From: an uncultured Acetatifactor sp.
Lineage (GTDB): Bacteria > Bacillota > Clostridia > Lachnospirales > Lachnospiraceae
Assembly: GCA_910585615.1 (NCBI GenBank)
Contig: CAJUFO010000042.1
Location: 1 to 39,167, forward strand
DNA length: 39,167 nucleotides
Reading direction: 5' to 3'
This document shows, in pieces, positions 7,899 to 15,898 of the stretch. The position numbers were made by a program, and so were the translations under genes. The notes under the pieces were generated by a model. That model was not told the DNA's origin, made no database searches, and saw only the letters and a list, made by a program, of their open reading frames with translations. The first letter of the stretch is position 1. The number at the start of each line of letters is the position of its first letter.

Positions 7899-8174
7899 CT
7901 AGGAACCGTTAAAGCTTTTGAACAATTCCTTAAGTTCCGTGAGCAGTCTGCTGCGAATCGTAATCTGCTCCCTGTCCGCATTCAGCAGCTCCAGATACAG
8001 GGTGCCATCGAAGCTCCACTCCTGATTCCGGGTGGTGACCGTGCCGTCATTATCCTGCGCGCTGACCTTTACGGTATCAGGAGTCAGCGCAAGCTCCGGA
8101 TAGAGCAGCCCCCACCATCCAAGGGCGGCGCACAGTCCTGCCGCCACACGGATTCCAAGCCATTTCTTTTTCAT
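7899..8174 (-). CDS. Small membrane-anchored protein of unknown function
   Basis: A 91-residue protein with a short basic start (MKKKWLGIR) and one hydrophobic segment (VAAGLCAALGWWGLLYPELAL), then a soluble part of about 60 residues with a strand-rich middle (GTLYLELLNADREQITIRSRLL) and an amphipathic C-terminal helix. It is probably anchored by an uncleaved signal with the rest outside. No domain is recognised. AGAGGGG lies upstream of the ATG. It is placed directly before murI, possibly cotranscribed with this cell-wall gene. Confidence 0.75.
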   Translation of the reverse strand: MKKKWLGIRVAAGLCAALGWWGLLYPELALTPDTVKVSAQDNDGTVTTRNQEWSFDGTLYLELLNADREQITIRSRLLTELKELFKSFNGS

Positions 8175-8259
8175 GCAATCCCCTCTTTTCGCTTTTTAGA
8201 GGAGTATTGCCCAATTATGGCGCGTTATACATTATGGCGGATTTTCAGGCCCGGGAGAC

Positions 8260-8931
8260 CTATCCTCTGTCGTTCTCCAGGCGAATCTGCCGGATGATGG
8301 CCTTCTTCTGGTTGTCGATATGGAGCTTTGCGGCCGCCGCCGCGGTATCCTTGTCCTTGTTCACGATGCTGTCATAGATAATTCTATGCTCCTTCACCAG
8401 TGTTTCATGCTGGCTGCTGTCCTTGATATATTCGAAGCGGTAGCGGTACATCTGCTCGGAGAGATTGTGCACCATCTGAATCAGGCGCCGGTTGCCGGTG
8501 GCCTCTACAATAATGTCGTGGAGCGCCACGTCGGCCTGGGCGATTTTCCTGGAATCCTTGGTGGCCACGCACTGTTCGAATTGGTCGCAGGCCTTCCGCA
8601 GCCGGGCCAGGCCCTCCTCCGTGATTCGGTCGCAGGCCAGCTCCGCGCAGAGTGCATCCAGGGTCCTGCGGACTTCCAGCACGTCGCTCATGCTCTTCTC
8701 CGTAATCCGGGCTACCTCCGCGCCCCGGCGGGGAATCATGGTGACCAGGCCCTCCAGCTCCAGCCTGCGGATGGCCTCCCTGACAGGCGTGCGGCTGACC
8801 CCCAGCCTGTCCGCCAGATGGAGCTCCATCAGGCGTTCTCCGGGCTTCAGCTCGCCGGTGAGGATGGCCTGCCGCAATGTATTGAATACCACGTCCCGAA
8901 GAGGTAGATCTGCCTGAAAATCAATCTGCAT
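8260..8931 (-). CDS. GntR-family regulator, FadR/FCD subfamily
   Basis: A 223-residue transcription factor. The winged helix-turn-helix covers about residues 10-75, with the GntR signature LKPGERLMELHLADRLGVSRTPVREAIRRL. The FCD ligand-binding domain follows (about 85-215), with the metal/ligand residues D and H in VALHDIIVEATGN and the distal EHRIIYDSI. FCD regulators usually sense small organic acids or sugar acids. The effector here cannot be read from sequence. It lies downstream of ispE, separated by a structured repeat. Confidence 0.9.
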   Translation of the reverse strand: MQIDFQADLPLRDVVFNTLRQAILTGELKPGERLMELHLADRLGVSRTPVREAIRRLELEGLVTMIPRRGAEVARITEKSMSDVLEVRRTLDALCAELACDRITEEGLARLRKACDQFEQCVATKDSRKIAQADVALHDIIVEATGNRRLIQMVHNLSEQMYRYRFEYIKDSSQHETLVKEHRIIYDSIVNKDKDTAAAAAKLHIDNQKKAIIRQIRLENDRG

Positions 8932-8956
8932 ACGAATCCTCCATTCTCACCTTTTG

Positions 8957-9097
8957 ATTCCCGCGAGCAACGAGCCAAGTGGGCATGCTTGCATGCACAT
9001 TAAAGCCATAAAATATGGATTTGCGACTGCCGCGAGGGTCAAATACCCCGCTGCAAACAGCGTTGCAAGCTTGATGCCATGTTGCTTGCAGCGGGGT
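8957..9097. repeat. Structured repeat, copy A (3' side of ispE)
   Basis: A 141-bp element sharing its ends and core with copy B at 10007-10147: ATTCCCGCGAGCAA at the left, TGCCGCGAGGGTCAAATACC in the middle, and CAGCGTTGCAAGCTTGAT to GCTTGCAGCGGGGT at the right. The left end can pair with the right end. Internal hairpins include ggGCATG/CATGCac (8981-8987 with 8992-8998), ccata/tatgg near 9006-9018 and cgctg/cagcg (9049-9053 with 9058-9062). It fills most of the gap between the ispE stop and the gntR start. No target duplication is visible. Confidence 0.8.
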
Positions 9098-9110
9098 TGT
9101 TGACCATGTG

Positions 9111-9965
9111 CTACACTGGCGTAGTCAAGAACGCCTGGCCGGCCAGTTCTTCCTGCCGGAACCGCTCCAGCGCCGCCTCTGCCTTCCCTCTGTCCAAAAA
9201 GATGCCGAACACGGTGGGGCCGCTGCCGCTCATGAGGCTGTCCGCCGCGCCCAGCTCCCGCATCCGGGCCTTGATGTCCGCTATGACGGGATGGGCCGGG
9301 ACGGTGACCGTCTCCAGCACATTTCCCATGCGCTCCAGCACGCCGCGCAAGCTTCCGTCCCTGACGGCCTGTACCATGCCGTCGATGTCGGGATGCATTT
9401 CGATGCCGGATGCGTCCAGGTGCTGATAGACATATTTCGTGGATACGCTGACAGCGGGCTTTGCGATAAGGATATGGCAAAAAGGCAGGGGCGGGAGCGG
9501 GGTCAGTTTTTCCCCGATGCCCTCTGCCAGCGCCGTGCCGCCCAGGATGCAGTAGGGCACGTCGGCGCCGATGGCCACGCCGTCCTCCATGAGCTGCGCC
9601 GGGGAGAGCCCCAGACCGTATAGATGGCTGATTCCTTTCATGGCAGCGGCGGCATCGGTGCTGCCCCCCGCCATGCCGGCGGCGATGGGGATGGTCTTGC
9701 GCAGATGGACGCGCAGGCCGGGGCAGCCGTACTTGTCCAGCATGAGCCTGGCCGCTTTGTGGATGAGGTTGTCCTCACCGGTGGGGAGGCTGTCCGCGTC
9801 AGTGGTGATGGTGATGCCGCCCTCCGCCCTCTCCAGCGTCAGCTCGTCCCAGAGCCCTACGTTCTGCATGACCATCCTCACCTCATGGTAGCCATTGGGG
9901 AGCCGCCGCACCACGTCCAGCCCCAGGTTTATTTTGGCATATGCCTTTATCCGATATCCGTCCAT
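9111..9965 (-). CDS. ispE: 4-diphosphocytidyl-2-C-methyl-D-erythritol kinase
   Basis: GHMP-family kinase that phosphorylates CDP-ME in the MEP route to isoprenoid precursors. The 284-residue protein has the N-terminal AYAKINLGLDVVRRLPNGYHEV motif, the ATP-binding PIAAGMAGGSTDAAA motif near residues 90-105 and a C-terminal SGSGPTVFGIF segment. GGAGGG precedes the ATG. A strong minus-strand promoter lies 200 bp upstream, so the mRNA leader contains repeat copy B. Copy A follows the stop by 14 bp, so the gene is enclosed by two direct copies of the element. Confidence 0.95.
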   Translation of the reverse strand: MDGYRIKAYAKINLGLDVVRRLPNGYHEVRMVMQNVGLWDELTLERAEGGITITTDADSLPTGEDNLIHKAARLMLDKYGCPGLRVHLRKTIPIAAGMAGGSTDAAAAMKGISHLYGLGLSPAQLMEDGVAIGADVPYCILGGTALAEGIGEKLTPLPPLPFCHILIAKPAVSVSTKYVYQHLDASGIEMHPDIDGMVQAVRDGSLRGVLERMGNVLETVTVPAHPVIADIKARMRELGAADSLMSGSGPTVFGIFLDRGKAEAALERFRQEELAGQAFLTTPV

Positions 9966-10006
9966 CTGAAGTCCCTCCGTGCAAGAATATTCCGGAACGG
10001 TTCTTT

Positions 10007-10147
10007 ATTCCCGCGAGCAATGAGCCAAGCGGCCGTGTTTGCACGGCCAGTTGGCGAATGCCGCGAGGGTCAAATACCAAAGTGTCCGAAGGGCACTTTC
10101 TGTTCTGCAGCGTTGCAAGCTTGATACCCTGTTGCTTGCAGCGGGGT
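10007..10147. repeat. Structured repeat, copy B (in ispE leader)
   Basis: Second copy of the element at 8957-9097, same orientation and same overall length. Conserved ends and core match copy A, but the inner hairpins differ in sequence: ggccgtg/cacggcc with a TTTG loop (10031-10037 with 10042-10048), and aaagtg/cacttt extended by two more pairs and one wobble (10079-10099). It lies between the ispE promoter and ispE start codon, so it should be transcribed as part of the ispE leader. Confidence 0.8.
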
Positions 10148-10171
10148 ATTTGATTGTATTGATTGTACTAA

Positions 10172-10200
10172 ATTATATACAATCCGTGGGTCTGCGTCAA
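10172..10200 (-). promoter_or_regulatory. Sigma-A promoter for ispE
   Basis: On the minus strand TTGACG (10195-10200), a 17-bp spacer and a perfect TATAAT (10172-10177). The predicted start near 10165 gives a leader of about 200 nt that includes all of repeat copy B. Confidence 0.8.
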
Positions 10201-10250
10201 GGGATAAACCGAGGAGAGTGGGAAAATGCGGGATACTTGTTAAGAAATGG

Positions 10251-10279
10251 TGGTTAGCTTCCTGTTTGTATGTTATACT
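10251..10279 (+). promoter_or_regulatory. Putative promoter of the ABC-F gene
   Basis: TATACT (10274-10279) with a weak -35 TGGTTA (10251-10256) at 17 bp. It lies 65 bp before the ABC-F ATG, which has AGGGAGG upstream. Confidence 0.4.
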
Positions 10280-10343
10280 CAATAGGAACTGACGGGGGAT
10301 AGGGCTGTAGGGGAATGGCAGGACAAAGGGAGGATGACAGTCG

Positions 10344-12374
10344 ATGAGATATCAGATCAGGCACGCGCTGGTGCAGTACGGCGCGGACACCATATTGGAG
10401 GACGTGAACTTTGAAATCCGTGACAGCGAGAAGATTGCCGTGGTAGGCCGCAACGGCTGCGGCAAAACCACGCTGCTGAAGCTAATCAACGGGGACATCC
10501 ACATGAACAACTTGGACAGCGACGAGGAATGCGGCATCACTATGGCCGGGAAGCAGCGCATCGGCTTCCTGCACCAGATCAGCTTCCCCAAAGGGGACAC
10601 GTCCGTGGAGGAGGAAATCCGCAAGACCTTCGCGCCCATCTTCGCCTGCGAGGCCAGGATGAAGGAAATCGAGGGGGCGTTGGCCTCCGGCCAGGACAGG
10701 GCCCTGCTCCACGAGTACGATGACCTCCAGCGGCAGATGGAGGCCCTGCGGGGCTATACCTGGAGGCAGGACATGGAGATCATGTTCCAGCGGTTCGGAT
10801 TCGCCCTGAAGGACTTGGAGCGCCCCATAGGGAGCTTCTCGGGGGGCCAGCAGACCAAGGTGGCCTTCATCAAGCTGCTCCTGAGCAGGCCGGACATCAT
10901 GCTGCTGGACGAGCCCACCAACCACCTTGACCTCCCCACCATCGAATGGCTGGAGGGATATCTGAAGGAATACGACAGGTCTGTGGTAATCGTGTCCCAC
11001 GACCGGATGTTCCTGGACCGGATCATCGATGTGACCTATGAGGTCGAATACCACCGCATCCGGCGCTATCCGGGCAATTATTCCGCCTTCATGGAGCAGA
11101 AGAAGGCCGCTCTGGCCAAGCAGGAGAAGGATTACGAGGCCCAGCAGAAGGAGATCCAGCGGCTCACGGAATGGATTGAAAAATGGAAGAACACGCCCAC
11201 CAAGGTAGCCGCCACCAGATCCAAGCGCATGGCCATCGAGCACATGGTGAAGATAGAGAAGCCCAGGCGTTTCGACACCAGGGCCTTCCACGCCCTGTTC
11301 CAGCCCAGGATCGAGAGCTATACGGAGGTAATCGCGGCGAAGGGCCTGCGCATCGGCTACGATGCGGAGCTGTCCAGGGTCAGCTTTACCCTGCGCAAGG
11401 GCGACAGGCTGGCTATCATCGGGGAGAACGGCATCGGGAAGTCCACGCTGCTAAAGACCCTGACAGGCGCCGTGGCGTCCCTGGGCGGCACATTCTCCTT
11501 CGGCCCTAACGTGGAGTGGGGATATTTCGACCAGCAGGCGGCGGTGGCGGACCATGCGGATCCGGAACAGACGGTGCTGGACAATTTCTGGGAGGAATAC
11601 CCGAAGCTCCAGCGGGAGCAGGTCCGCGGCGCTCTGGGGAGCTTCCTGTTCTCCGGGGAGGACGTGGAGAAGAAGATGGGGCAGCTCTCCGGCGGCGAGC
11701 GGGTGCGGCTGGCCCTGTGCAAGATGTTCCAGACCAGGCCCAACCTGTTGATTCTGGACGAGCCCACCAACCACATGGACATCGTGGGCAAGGAGGCCCT
11801 GGAGCAGATGCTGGGGGCCTTCTCGGGAACGGTTCTCTTCGTGTCCCACGACCGGTACTTCATCCGCCAGATTGCCACGGGAATCCTGGAATTCGCAGGC
11901 GGCGAGGTGGTGCAGTATCCGTACCCTTATGAGGAATATCTCCATGAGAAGGAGAAGCGCCAGGCCCTCCTGCGGGGCTCGACTGCCCCGGGCGCGAACA
12001 GTGGAAAGGCCGGAAACACCGGGATTGGATCCGGTCAGGGCGGCGGGATGGGCAGCACCTCCGGCACAGAGGGAAGAGGGCGTGCCCAGCAGGGCGCTCC
12101 CACCATCTCCGATGTCTTCGACAAGAAGACCTACTATAGTCCCGGTAAGATAAAATCCCGGCTCACCAGGCAGCGGGAGAAATACGAGACCCAGCTGGCG
12201 GAGAGCGAGCAGCGGACGGCGGAGCTCAAGCTCCAGATGATGGATCCGGCCCTTGCATCGGATTACGAGAAGCTGATGGAGCTGCAGACCCTGCTGGACG
12301 CGGAGGAGGAGAACCAGGAATCCCTGCTGGAGCGGCTGCTGGAGACGGAGACGGCGCTGGAGGAGATGGAGTAG
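10344..12374 (+). CDS. ABC-F family ATPase
   Basis: A 676-residue soluble twin-ATPase of the ABC-F class, which act on ribosomes rather than membranes. Two nucleotide-binding domains are visible. The first has Walker A GRNGCGKT (35-42), signature SGGQQ and Walker B MLLDEPTNHLD; the second has GENGIGKST, SGGERVR and LILDEPTNHMD. The charged linker between them carries the helical KEIQRLTEWIEKWKNTPTK segment. After the second domain comes a Gly/Ser-rich tether (about 550-590) and a C-terminal coiled coil (about 610-676) like that of Uup-type members. Whether it is a housekeeping translation factor or confers antibiotic protection cannot be decided here; the short inter-domain linker favours housekeeping. 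There are no transmembrane partners nearby. Confidence 0.93.
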   Translation: MRYQIRHALVQYGADTILEDVNFEIRDSEKIAVVGRNGCGKTTLLKLINGDIHMNNLDSDEECGITMAGKQRIGFLHQISFPKGDTSVEEEIRKTFAPIFACEARMKEIEGALASGQDRALLHEYDDLQRQMEALRGYTWRQDMEIMFQRFGFALKDLERPIGSFSGGQQTKVAFIKLLLSRPDIMLLDEPTNHLDLPTIEWLEGYLKEYDRSVVIVSHDRMFLDRIIDVTYEVEYHRIRRYPGNYSAFMEQKKAALAKQEKDYEAQQKEIQRLTEWIEKWKNTPTKVAATRSKRMAIEHMVKIEKPRRFDTRAFHALFQPRIESYTEVIAAKGLRIGYDAELSRVSFTLRKGDRLAIIGENGIGKSTLLKTLTGAVASLGGTFSFGPNVEWGYFDQQAAVADHADPEQTVLDNFWEEYPKLQREQVRGALGSFLFSGEDVEKKMGQLSGGERVRLALCKMFQTRPNLLILDEPTNHMDIVGKEALEQMLGAFSGTVLFVSHDRYFIRQIATGILEFAGGEVVQYPYPYEEYLHEKEKRQALLRGSTAPGANSGKAGNTGIGSGQGGGMGSTSGTEGRGRAQQGAPTISDVFDKKTYYSPGKIKSRLTRQREKYETQLAESEQRTAELKLQMMDPALASDYEKLMELQTLLDAEEENQESLLERLLETETALEEME

Positions 12375-12395
12375 AAGTGGCTGGAGCAGCAATCC

Positions 12396-12570
12396 GCTGA
12401 CAGGGCGCTCGCAAAGGGAGGTATCAGGAGGGGAGCTGACAGGGGATTGAAGATGCATTTACGAACCGACAGGGAACCGAAGAGGCGCATTTACGAACCG
12501 GCAGGACACCCAAAATGCGAACCTATGAACCGTCGGGGCATCGGAGATAAGAACCTACGAACCGACAGGG
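12396..12570 (+). repeat. Degenerate 32-bp tandem repeat
   Basis: The motif taCGAACCGacaGGg recurs at 12460, 12492, 12524 and 12556, exactly 32 bp apart, with diverged spacers. Older, more degenerate copies (gctgacaggg) lie at about 12435 and 12396. Because 32 is not a multiple of three, it does not encode a repeated peptide. It lies between the ABC-F gene and the GH2 gene. The rest of this 390-bp gap holds a hairpin and the GH2 promoter. Confidence 0.65.
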
Positions 12571-12590
12571 CTTATGCGGAGGAAAGGAAT

Positions 12591-12636
12591 GAGCCGGAAG
12601 CGGAGCAGAGATGGAAAGCTGCTCTGCTTCCGGCTC
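12591..12636 (+). terminator. Long hairpin, possible terminator of the ABC-F unit
   Basis: gagccggaagcggagcag (12591-12608) pairs with 12619-12636 over 18 bp with one mismatch and a 10-base loop. There is no T-tract, so terminator activity is uncertain. It abuts the -35 box of the next promoter. Confidence 0.5.
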
Positions 12637-12665
12637 TTGACATTGCGCAGGGGATTGCGTATGAT
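12637..12665 (+). promoter_or_regulatory. Sigma-A promoter for GH2 gene
   Basis: A perfect TTGACA (12637-12642), a 17-bp spacer and TATGAT (12660-12665), about 100 bp upstream of the GH2 start. A LacI/cre-type site begins 15 bp after the -10 box. Confidence 0.8.
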
Positions 12666-12679
12666 AGAGGAAATGGTTC

Positions 12680-12693
12680 GGAAACCGGTTTCA
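12680..12693 (+). promoter_or_regulatory. LacI/CcpA-type operator at the GH2 promoter
   Basis: GGAAACCGGTTTCA contains a 12-bp perfect palindrome, GAAACCGGTTTC, and differs from TGNAANCGNTTNCA at one position. Lying just downstream of the transcription start, it would block initiation or elongation when bound. Confidence 0.65.
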
Positions 12694-12767
12694 TCAAGAC
12701 GTTGAAACAGAAAAGCGCATGGCGATATGGAAAGCGTGCATAGCGCATGGAAAGGGACGGAAAGCGC

Positions 12768-15767
12768 ATGGACAGAAAACTGATTGTACTGAGGGAGAAC
12801 TGGAAATTTCATCTGGAGGAGGAAATGGAAGAAGAGCATTCCAGGGACTTCCATACCGGAAGCCCAGGGCAGGAGGGATACCTGCGCAGCGCGGCGGCCG
12901 GGGCCTGGTACAAGGGCTTCGACGACAGCGGCTGGCGCAGCGTCACGGTGCCCCACGACTGGTCCGTGGAGCAGCCCTTTTCCGAGAGGTATTCCAGCGG
13001 CACAGGCTATCTGGCCGGGGGAACCGGCTGGTACAGGGTGCATTTCCGGCTGCCGGAAGGCTGCCGGGGAAAAAGCCTGCGTGTGGTGTTCGATGGCGTC
13101 TACAAGAACAGCCAGGTGTGGTGCAACAGCTATTACCTGGGCCGGCGCCCCTACGGCTACAGCACCTTTTCCTACGACATCACCCACGCGGCGGCCTTCG
13201 GCGATGAGGAGAACGTGCTCAGCGTGAAGGTGGTACATACGGATCTGGCGGATTCCAGATGGTTCACGGGCAGCGGCATCACCAGGAAGGTGACACTGGT
13301 CATAGAGGAGCCCGCCCATCCCGCGGAATACGGCGTGCTCTTCCGGGCGGAGCAGGTGGAGGCGGACGAGACGGATCCGGAGCGCGGGATTGGCAGGGCC
13401 CGGATTGTGGTGCGCCACCGGACGGAAGGGATGAAGGGGCTGTCTACAGACCGTGGAGCGGAGCGTGTCATAGAGGGCATTCTGCCCGGAGCGGGGCGCA
13501 CTGTGCTGCCAGCCCTGTCCGAAAGGGACATGGCGCAGAGAGACGGGCGCACCGGGCAGAAGAGCGATTGGGATGGGCCCGATGCGGAACAGGCCGCCCT
13601 CATGCGGATGCAAATGGGCCTGGTTCGAATCCGCACGGCCCTGATCGGCGCGGAGGGGGAGACTGTCCTGACCATGGAGGGCGTGACCGGTACAGGAGGG
13701 GAATGCATCCTGTCCGGAACCCTGGAGCGGGCCAGGCTCTGGTCGCCGGAGCACCCTTACCTGTACACCCTGCGCACATGGTATAGGACAGAAGGGGCGC
13801 GTCCGGCGGAAGAGGAGCTTTCCGAGGAGGGGTTCTACCTGGCGGACGAGACCCGGGTGGGCATCCGCCGGATAGAGTTCCATCCAGACAAAGGCTTTTT
13901 CCTGAACGGCGCGGAGACCAAGCTGAAGGGCGTCTGCGTCCACCATGACGGCGGCGCCCTGGGGGCGGCCATGGAGCCGGAGGTCTGGCAGAGGCGTCTG
14001 GAGGCCTTGCGGGAGTGCGGCTGCAACGCCATCCGCTGCAGCCACAACCCCCACATGCCGGAGCTCTACGACCTGTGCGACAGGATGGGCTTCCTTGTGA
14101 TGGACGAGGCCTTTGACGAATGGGAGAACGCCAAGAACAAATGGTCCACCGGGCACAATGTCTATCCGCCCGTCCACGAGGGCTATTTCGAGGCCTTCCC
14201 CGCCTGGCATGATGCCGACCTGCGGGCCATGGTGCGCCGGGACAGGAACCACCCCAGCGTCGTCCTGTGGAGCATCGGCAATGAGATAGACTATCCCAAC
14301 GACCCCTACTGCCACCCCTCCTTCGCCTCCATGACGGGCAACAACGATGCCCACAAACCGGCGGCGGAGCGGCAGTATGACCCCGATAAGCCCAATGCTC
14401 TGCGGCTGGTGTCCATAGCATATAAGCTGGAGCAAATCGTCCGGGAGGAGGACGATACCCGCCCCGTGACATTGGCGGCGGCATTTCCGGAGCTGTCCGC
14501 AGAGACCGGGCTGTTCCGTGGGCTTGACGTGGTGGGATACAATTATAAGGAGCATCTGTACGAGAAAGATCACGGCAGATTTCCGGAGAAGCCCTTCCTG
14601 GGCAGCGAGAACGGCCACGGCTATGGGGCGTGGCTGGCGGTGCGGGACAATCCTTACATCAGCGGGCAGTTCCTGTGGACGGGCATCGACTATCTGGGCG
14701 AGGCCAGGGGATGGCCCGTGCACGGCTCCCCCGCCGGGATACTGACCTGTGCCGGGGACAGGAAGCCGGAATTCTACCGCCGGAAATCCTTCTGGCAGAA
14801 AGCCCCGGTGCTGGCCATTGCCACCAGGCGGGCTTCGGAGGGCGAGGAGGACTGGCTGCCCATGGAGAGCCACTGGAACTATGAGCCCGGGGAGGAGATT
14901 CTGGTGAAGGTGTACTCCAACCTGCCCAAGGTGCGGCTGGTGCTGGAAGCCTGGGAACCAGGAGGGCAGGGCGGAATGGCTGGCCTGCCGGTATCCGGTG
15001 CGGAGGGAACGGAAGCCGGGGAGTCCCATGCGGAGGCAGCGGGGGCTGTACAGAGGGCTTCAGGGGAACAGAAAGAAGCACAGCGGGATGTGGCTGCCGC
15101 CTTGCAGGAGGCAGCCGCAGGATTGGGGCAGAGCGCGGGAACCGGGCAGGAGGTTGGCGTGCTGGAGGGCTACAACGGGGACGGCGCGTACTGCTTCCGG
15201 GTATCCTACAGGCCGGGCACGCTGACGGCCTTCGGATATGGCACGCCGGAAGGAGCTGCCCGGGCAAGCCTATCCCAGGCCTGCAGCAAAGATGCGGAAC
15301 CGATTTGTTTAGGACGCTCTGCCGACAATGAGGCCGAGTTGGATATGGCTCGCGCATCCGGAGCCGATGCGGCGGCATCCTGCAGCCTTTCCACCGTGGG
15401 CTGTGCGGCCGGGCTGGACTGTGGGGTATGGCAGCAGCCGGACGCGCTGACCGGTCGCGGCTGGGAGGAGGCCTCCGGGGAACCGGGCTATCTGTACCAG
15501 CTGGAAATCGGCCTGCGGGACGAAAACGGCAGACCTGTCAGCTGGCAGGAGCGGCTGCTCACCGTTACCGTGGAGGGAGCCGGAGCGCTGGCCGGGCTGG
15601 AGAGCGGGAACCTGGCGGACGTGACGCCCTACAGCCAAAACAGCCGGACTACCTTCCGGGGGAGGCTTCTGGCCTTCGTGCGCCGGAACGGGCAGGGGGA
15701 AATCGTGGTGAAGATTGCCATGGAAGAGGGAGGCGCCTACATATCCCGGACCCTGCACGGAGCATAG
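12768..15767 (+). CDS. GH2 family glycosidase, probable beta-galactosidase
   Basis: A cytoplasmic retaining glycosidase of about 999 residues with no signal peptide. Order: sugar-binding jelly roll (about 1-170), an immunoglobulin-like domain, a TIM barrel (about 360-670) with the acid/base Glu near 506 in LWSIGNEI and the likely nucleophile Glu near 614 in LGSENGHG, and a DUF4982-type C-terminal region. Residues about 735-890 form an unusual Ala/Gly/Gln-rich insertion splitting the C-terminal beta domains. Beta-galactosidase is the likely activity from family and context (LacI-type regulator, transporter, GH35), but GH2 also includes glucuronidases and mannosidases. An ATG at 12747 is also in frame. 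12768 is preferred because MDRKLIVLRENWKFH matches usual GH2 N-termini, although both ribosome sites are weak. Confidence 0.88.
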   Translation: MDRKLIVLRENWKFHLEEEMEEEHSRDFHTGSPGQEGYLRSAAAGAWYKGFDDSGWRSVTVPHDWSVEQPFSERYSSGTGYLAGGTGWYRVHFRLPEGCRGKSLRVVFDGVYKNSQVWCNSYYLGRRPYGYSTFSYDITHAAAFGDEENVLSVKVVHTDLADSRWFTGSGITRKVTLVIEEPAHPAEYGVLFRAEQVEADETDPERGIGRARIVVRHRTEGMKGLSTDRGAERVIEGILPGAGRTVLPALSERDMAQRDGRTGQKSDWDGPDAEQAALMRMQMGLVRIRTALIGAEGETVLTMEGVTGTGGECILSGTLERARLWSPEHPYLYTLRTWYRTEGARPAEEELSEEGFYLADETRVGIRRIEFHPDKGFFLNGAETKLKGVCVHHDGGALGAAMEPEVWQRRLEALRECGCNAIRCSHNPHMPELYDLCDRMGFLVMDEAFDEWENAKNKWSTGHNVYPPVHEGYFEAFPAWHDADLRAMVRRDRNHPSVVLWSIGNEIDYPNDPYCHPSFASMTGNNDAHKPAAERQYDPDKPNALRLVSIAYKLEQIVREEDDTRPVTLAAAFPELSAETGLFRGLDVVGYNYKEHLYEKDHGRFPEKPFLGSENGHGYGAWLAVRDNPYISGQFLWTGIDYLGEARGWPVHGSPAGILTCAGDRKPEFYRRKSFWQKAPVLAIATRRASEGEEDWLPMESHWNYEPGEEILVKVYSNLPKVRLVLEAWEPGGQGGMAGLPVSGAEGTEAGESHAEAAGAVQRASGEQKEAQRDVAAALQEAAAGLGQSAGTGQEVGVLEGYNGDGAYCFRVSYRPGTLTAFGYGTPEGAARASLSQACSKDAEPICLGRSADNEAELDMARASGADAAASCSLSTVGCAAGLDCGVWQQPDALTGRGWEEASGEPGYLYQLEIGLRDENGRPVSWQERLLTVTVEGAGALAGLESGNLADVTPYSQNSRTTFRGRLLAFVRRNGQGEIVVKIAMEEGGAYISRTLHGA

Positions 15768-15858
15768 GCCGGGAAGAAGCCTCCTTCTGGGAAGACGCCT
15801 GCGGTTCCCAGATTTTGCCCGGAGCATGGACTTCTTGCGAGGGCAGCCTTGTGCGAAC

Positions 15859-15896
15859 GGACAGCCCTGCCCCTTCCGTTGAGGGCAGGGCTGTCC
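15859..15896. terminator. Strong hairpin between convergent genes
   Basis: ggacagccctgccc (15859-15872) pairs perfectly with gggcagggctgtcc (15883-15896) across a 10-base loop. It ends 3 bp from the stop of the convergent P-loop gene. There is no clear T-tract on either strand. Confidence 0.6.
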
Positions 15897-15898
15897 CG

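Noticed and set aside
8947..10080. Shared peptide PLGSLLAGIK on the minus strand in two frames (8947-9480 and 9883-10080)
   Set aside because: It is a translation of the conserved left end of the structured repeats, reached in different surrounding frames, so it is not evidence of a protein family.
12396..12570. CRISPR array
   Set aside because: The period is 32 bp with no unique spacers; the spacers are themselves degenerate repeats, and no cas genes are near.
12447..12743. 98-codon open frame across the tandem repeat upstream of the GH2 gene
   Set aside because: It runs over a 32-bp repeat that shifts frame each unit, a long hairpin and the GH2 promoter and operator. The translation looks random and there is no ribosome site.
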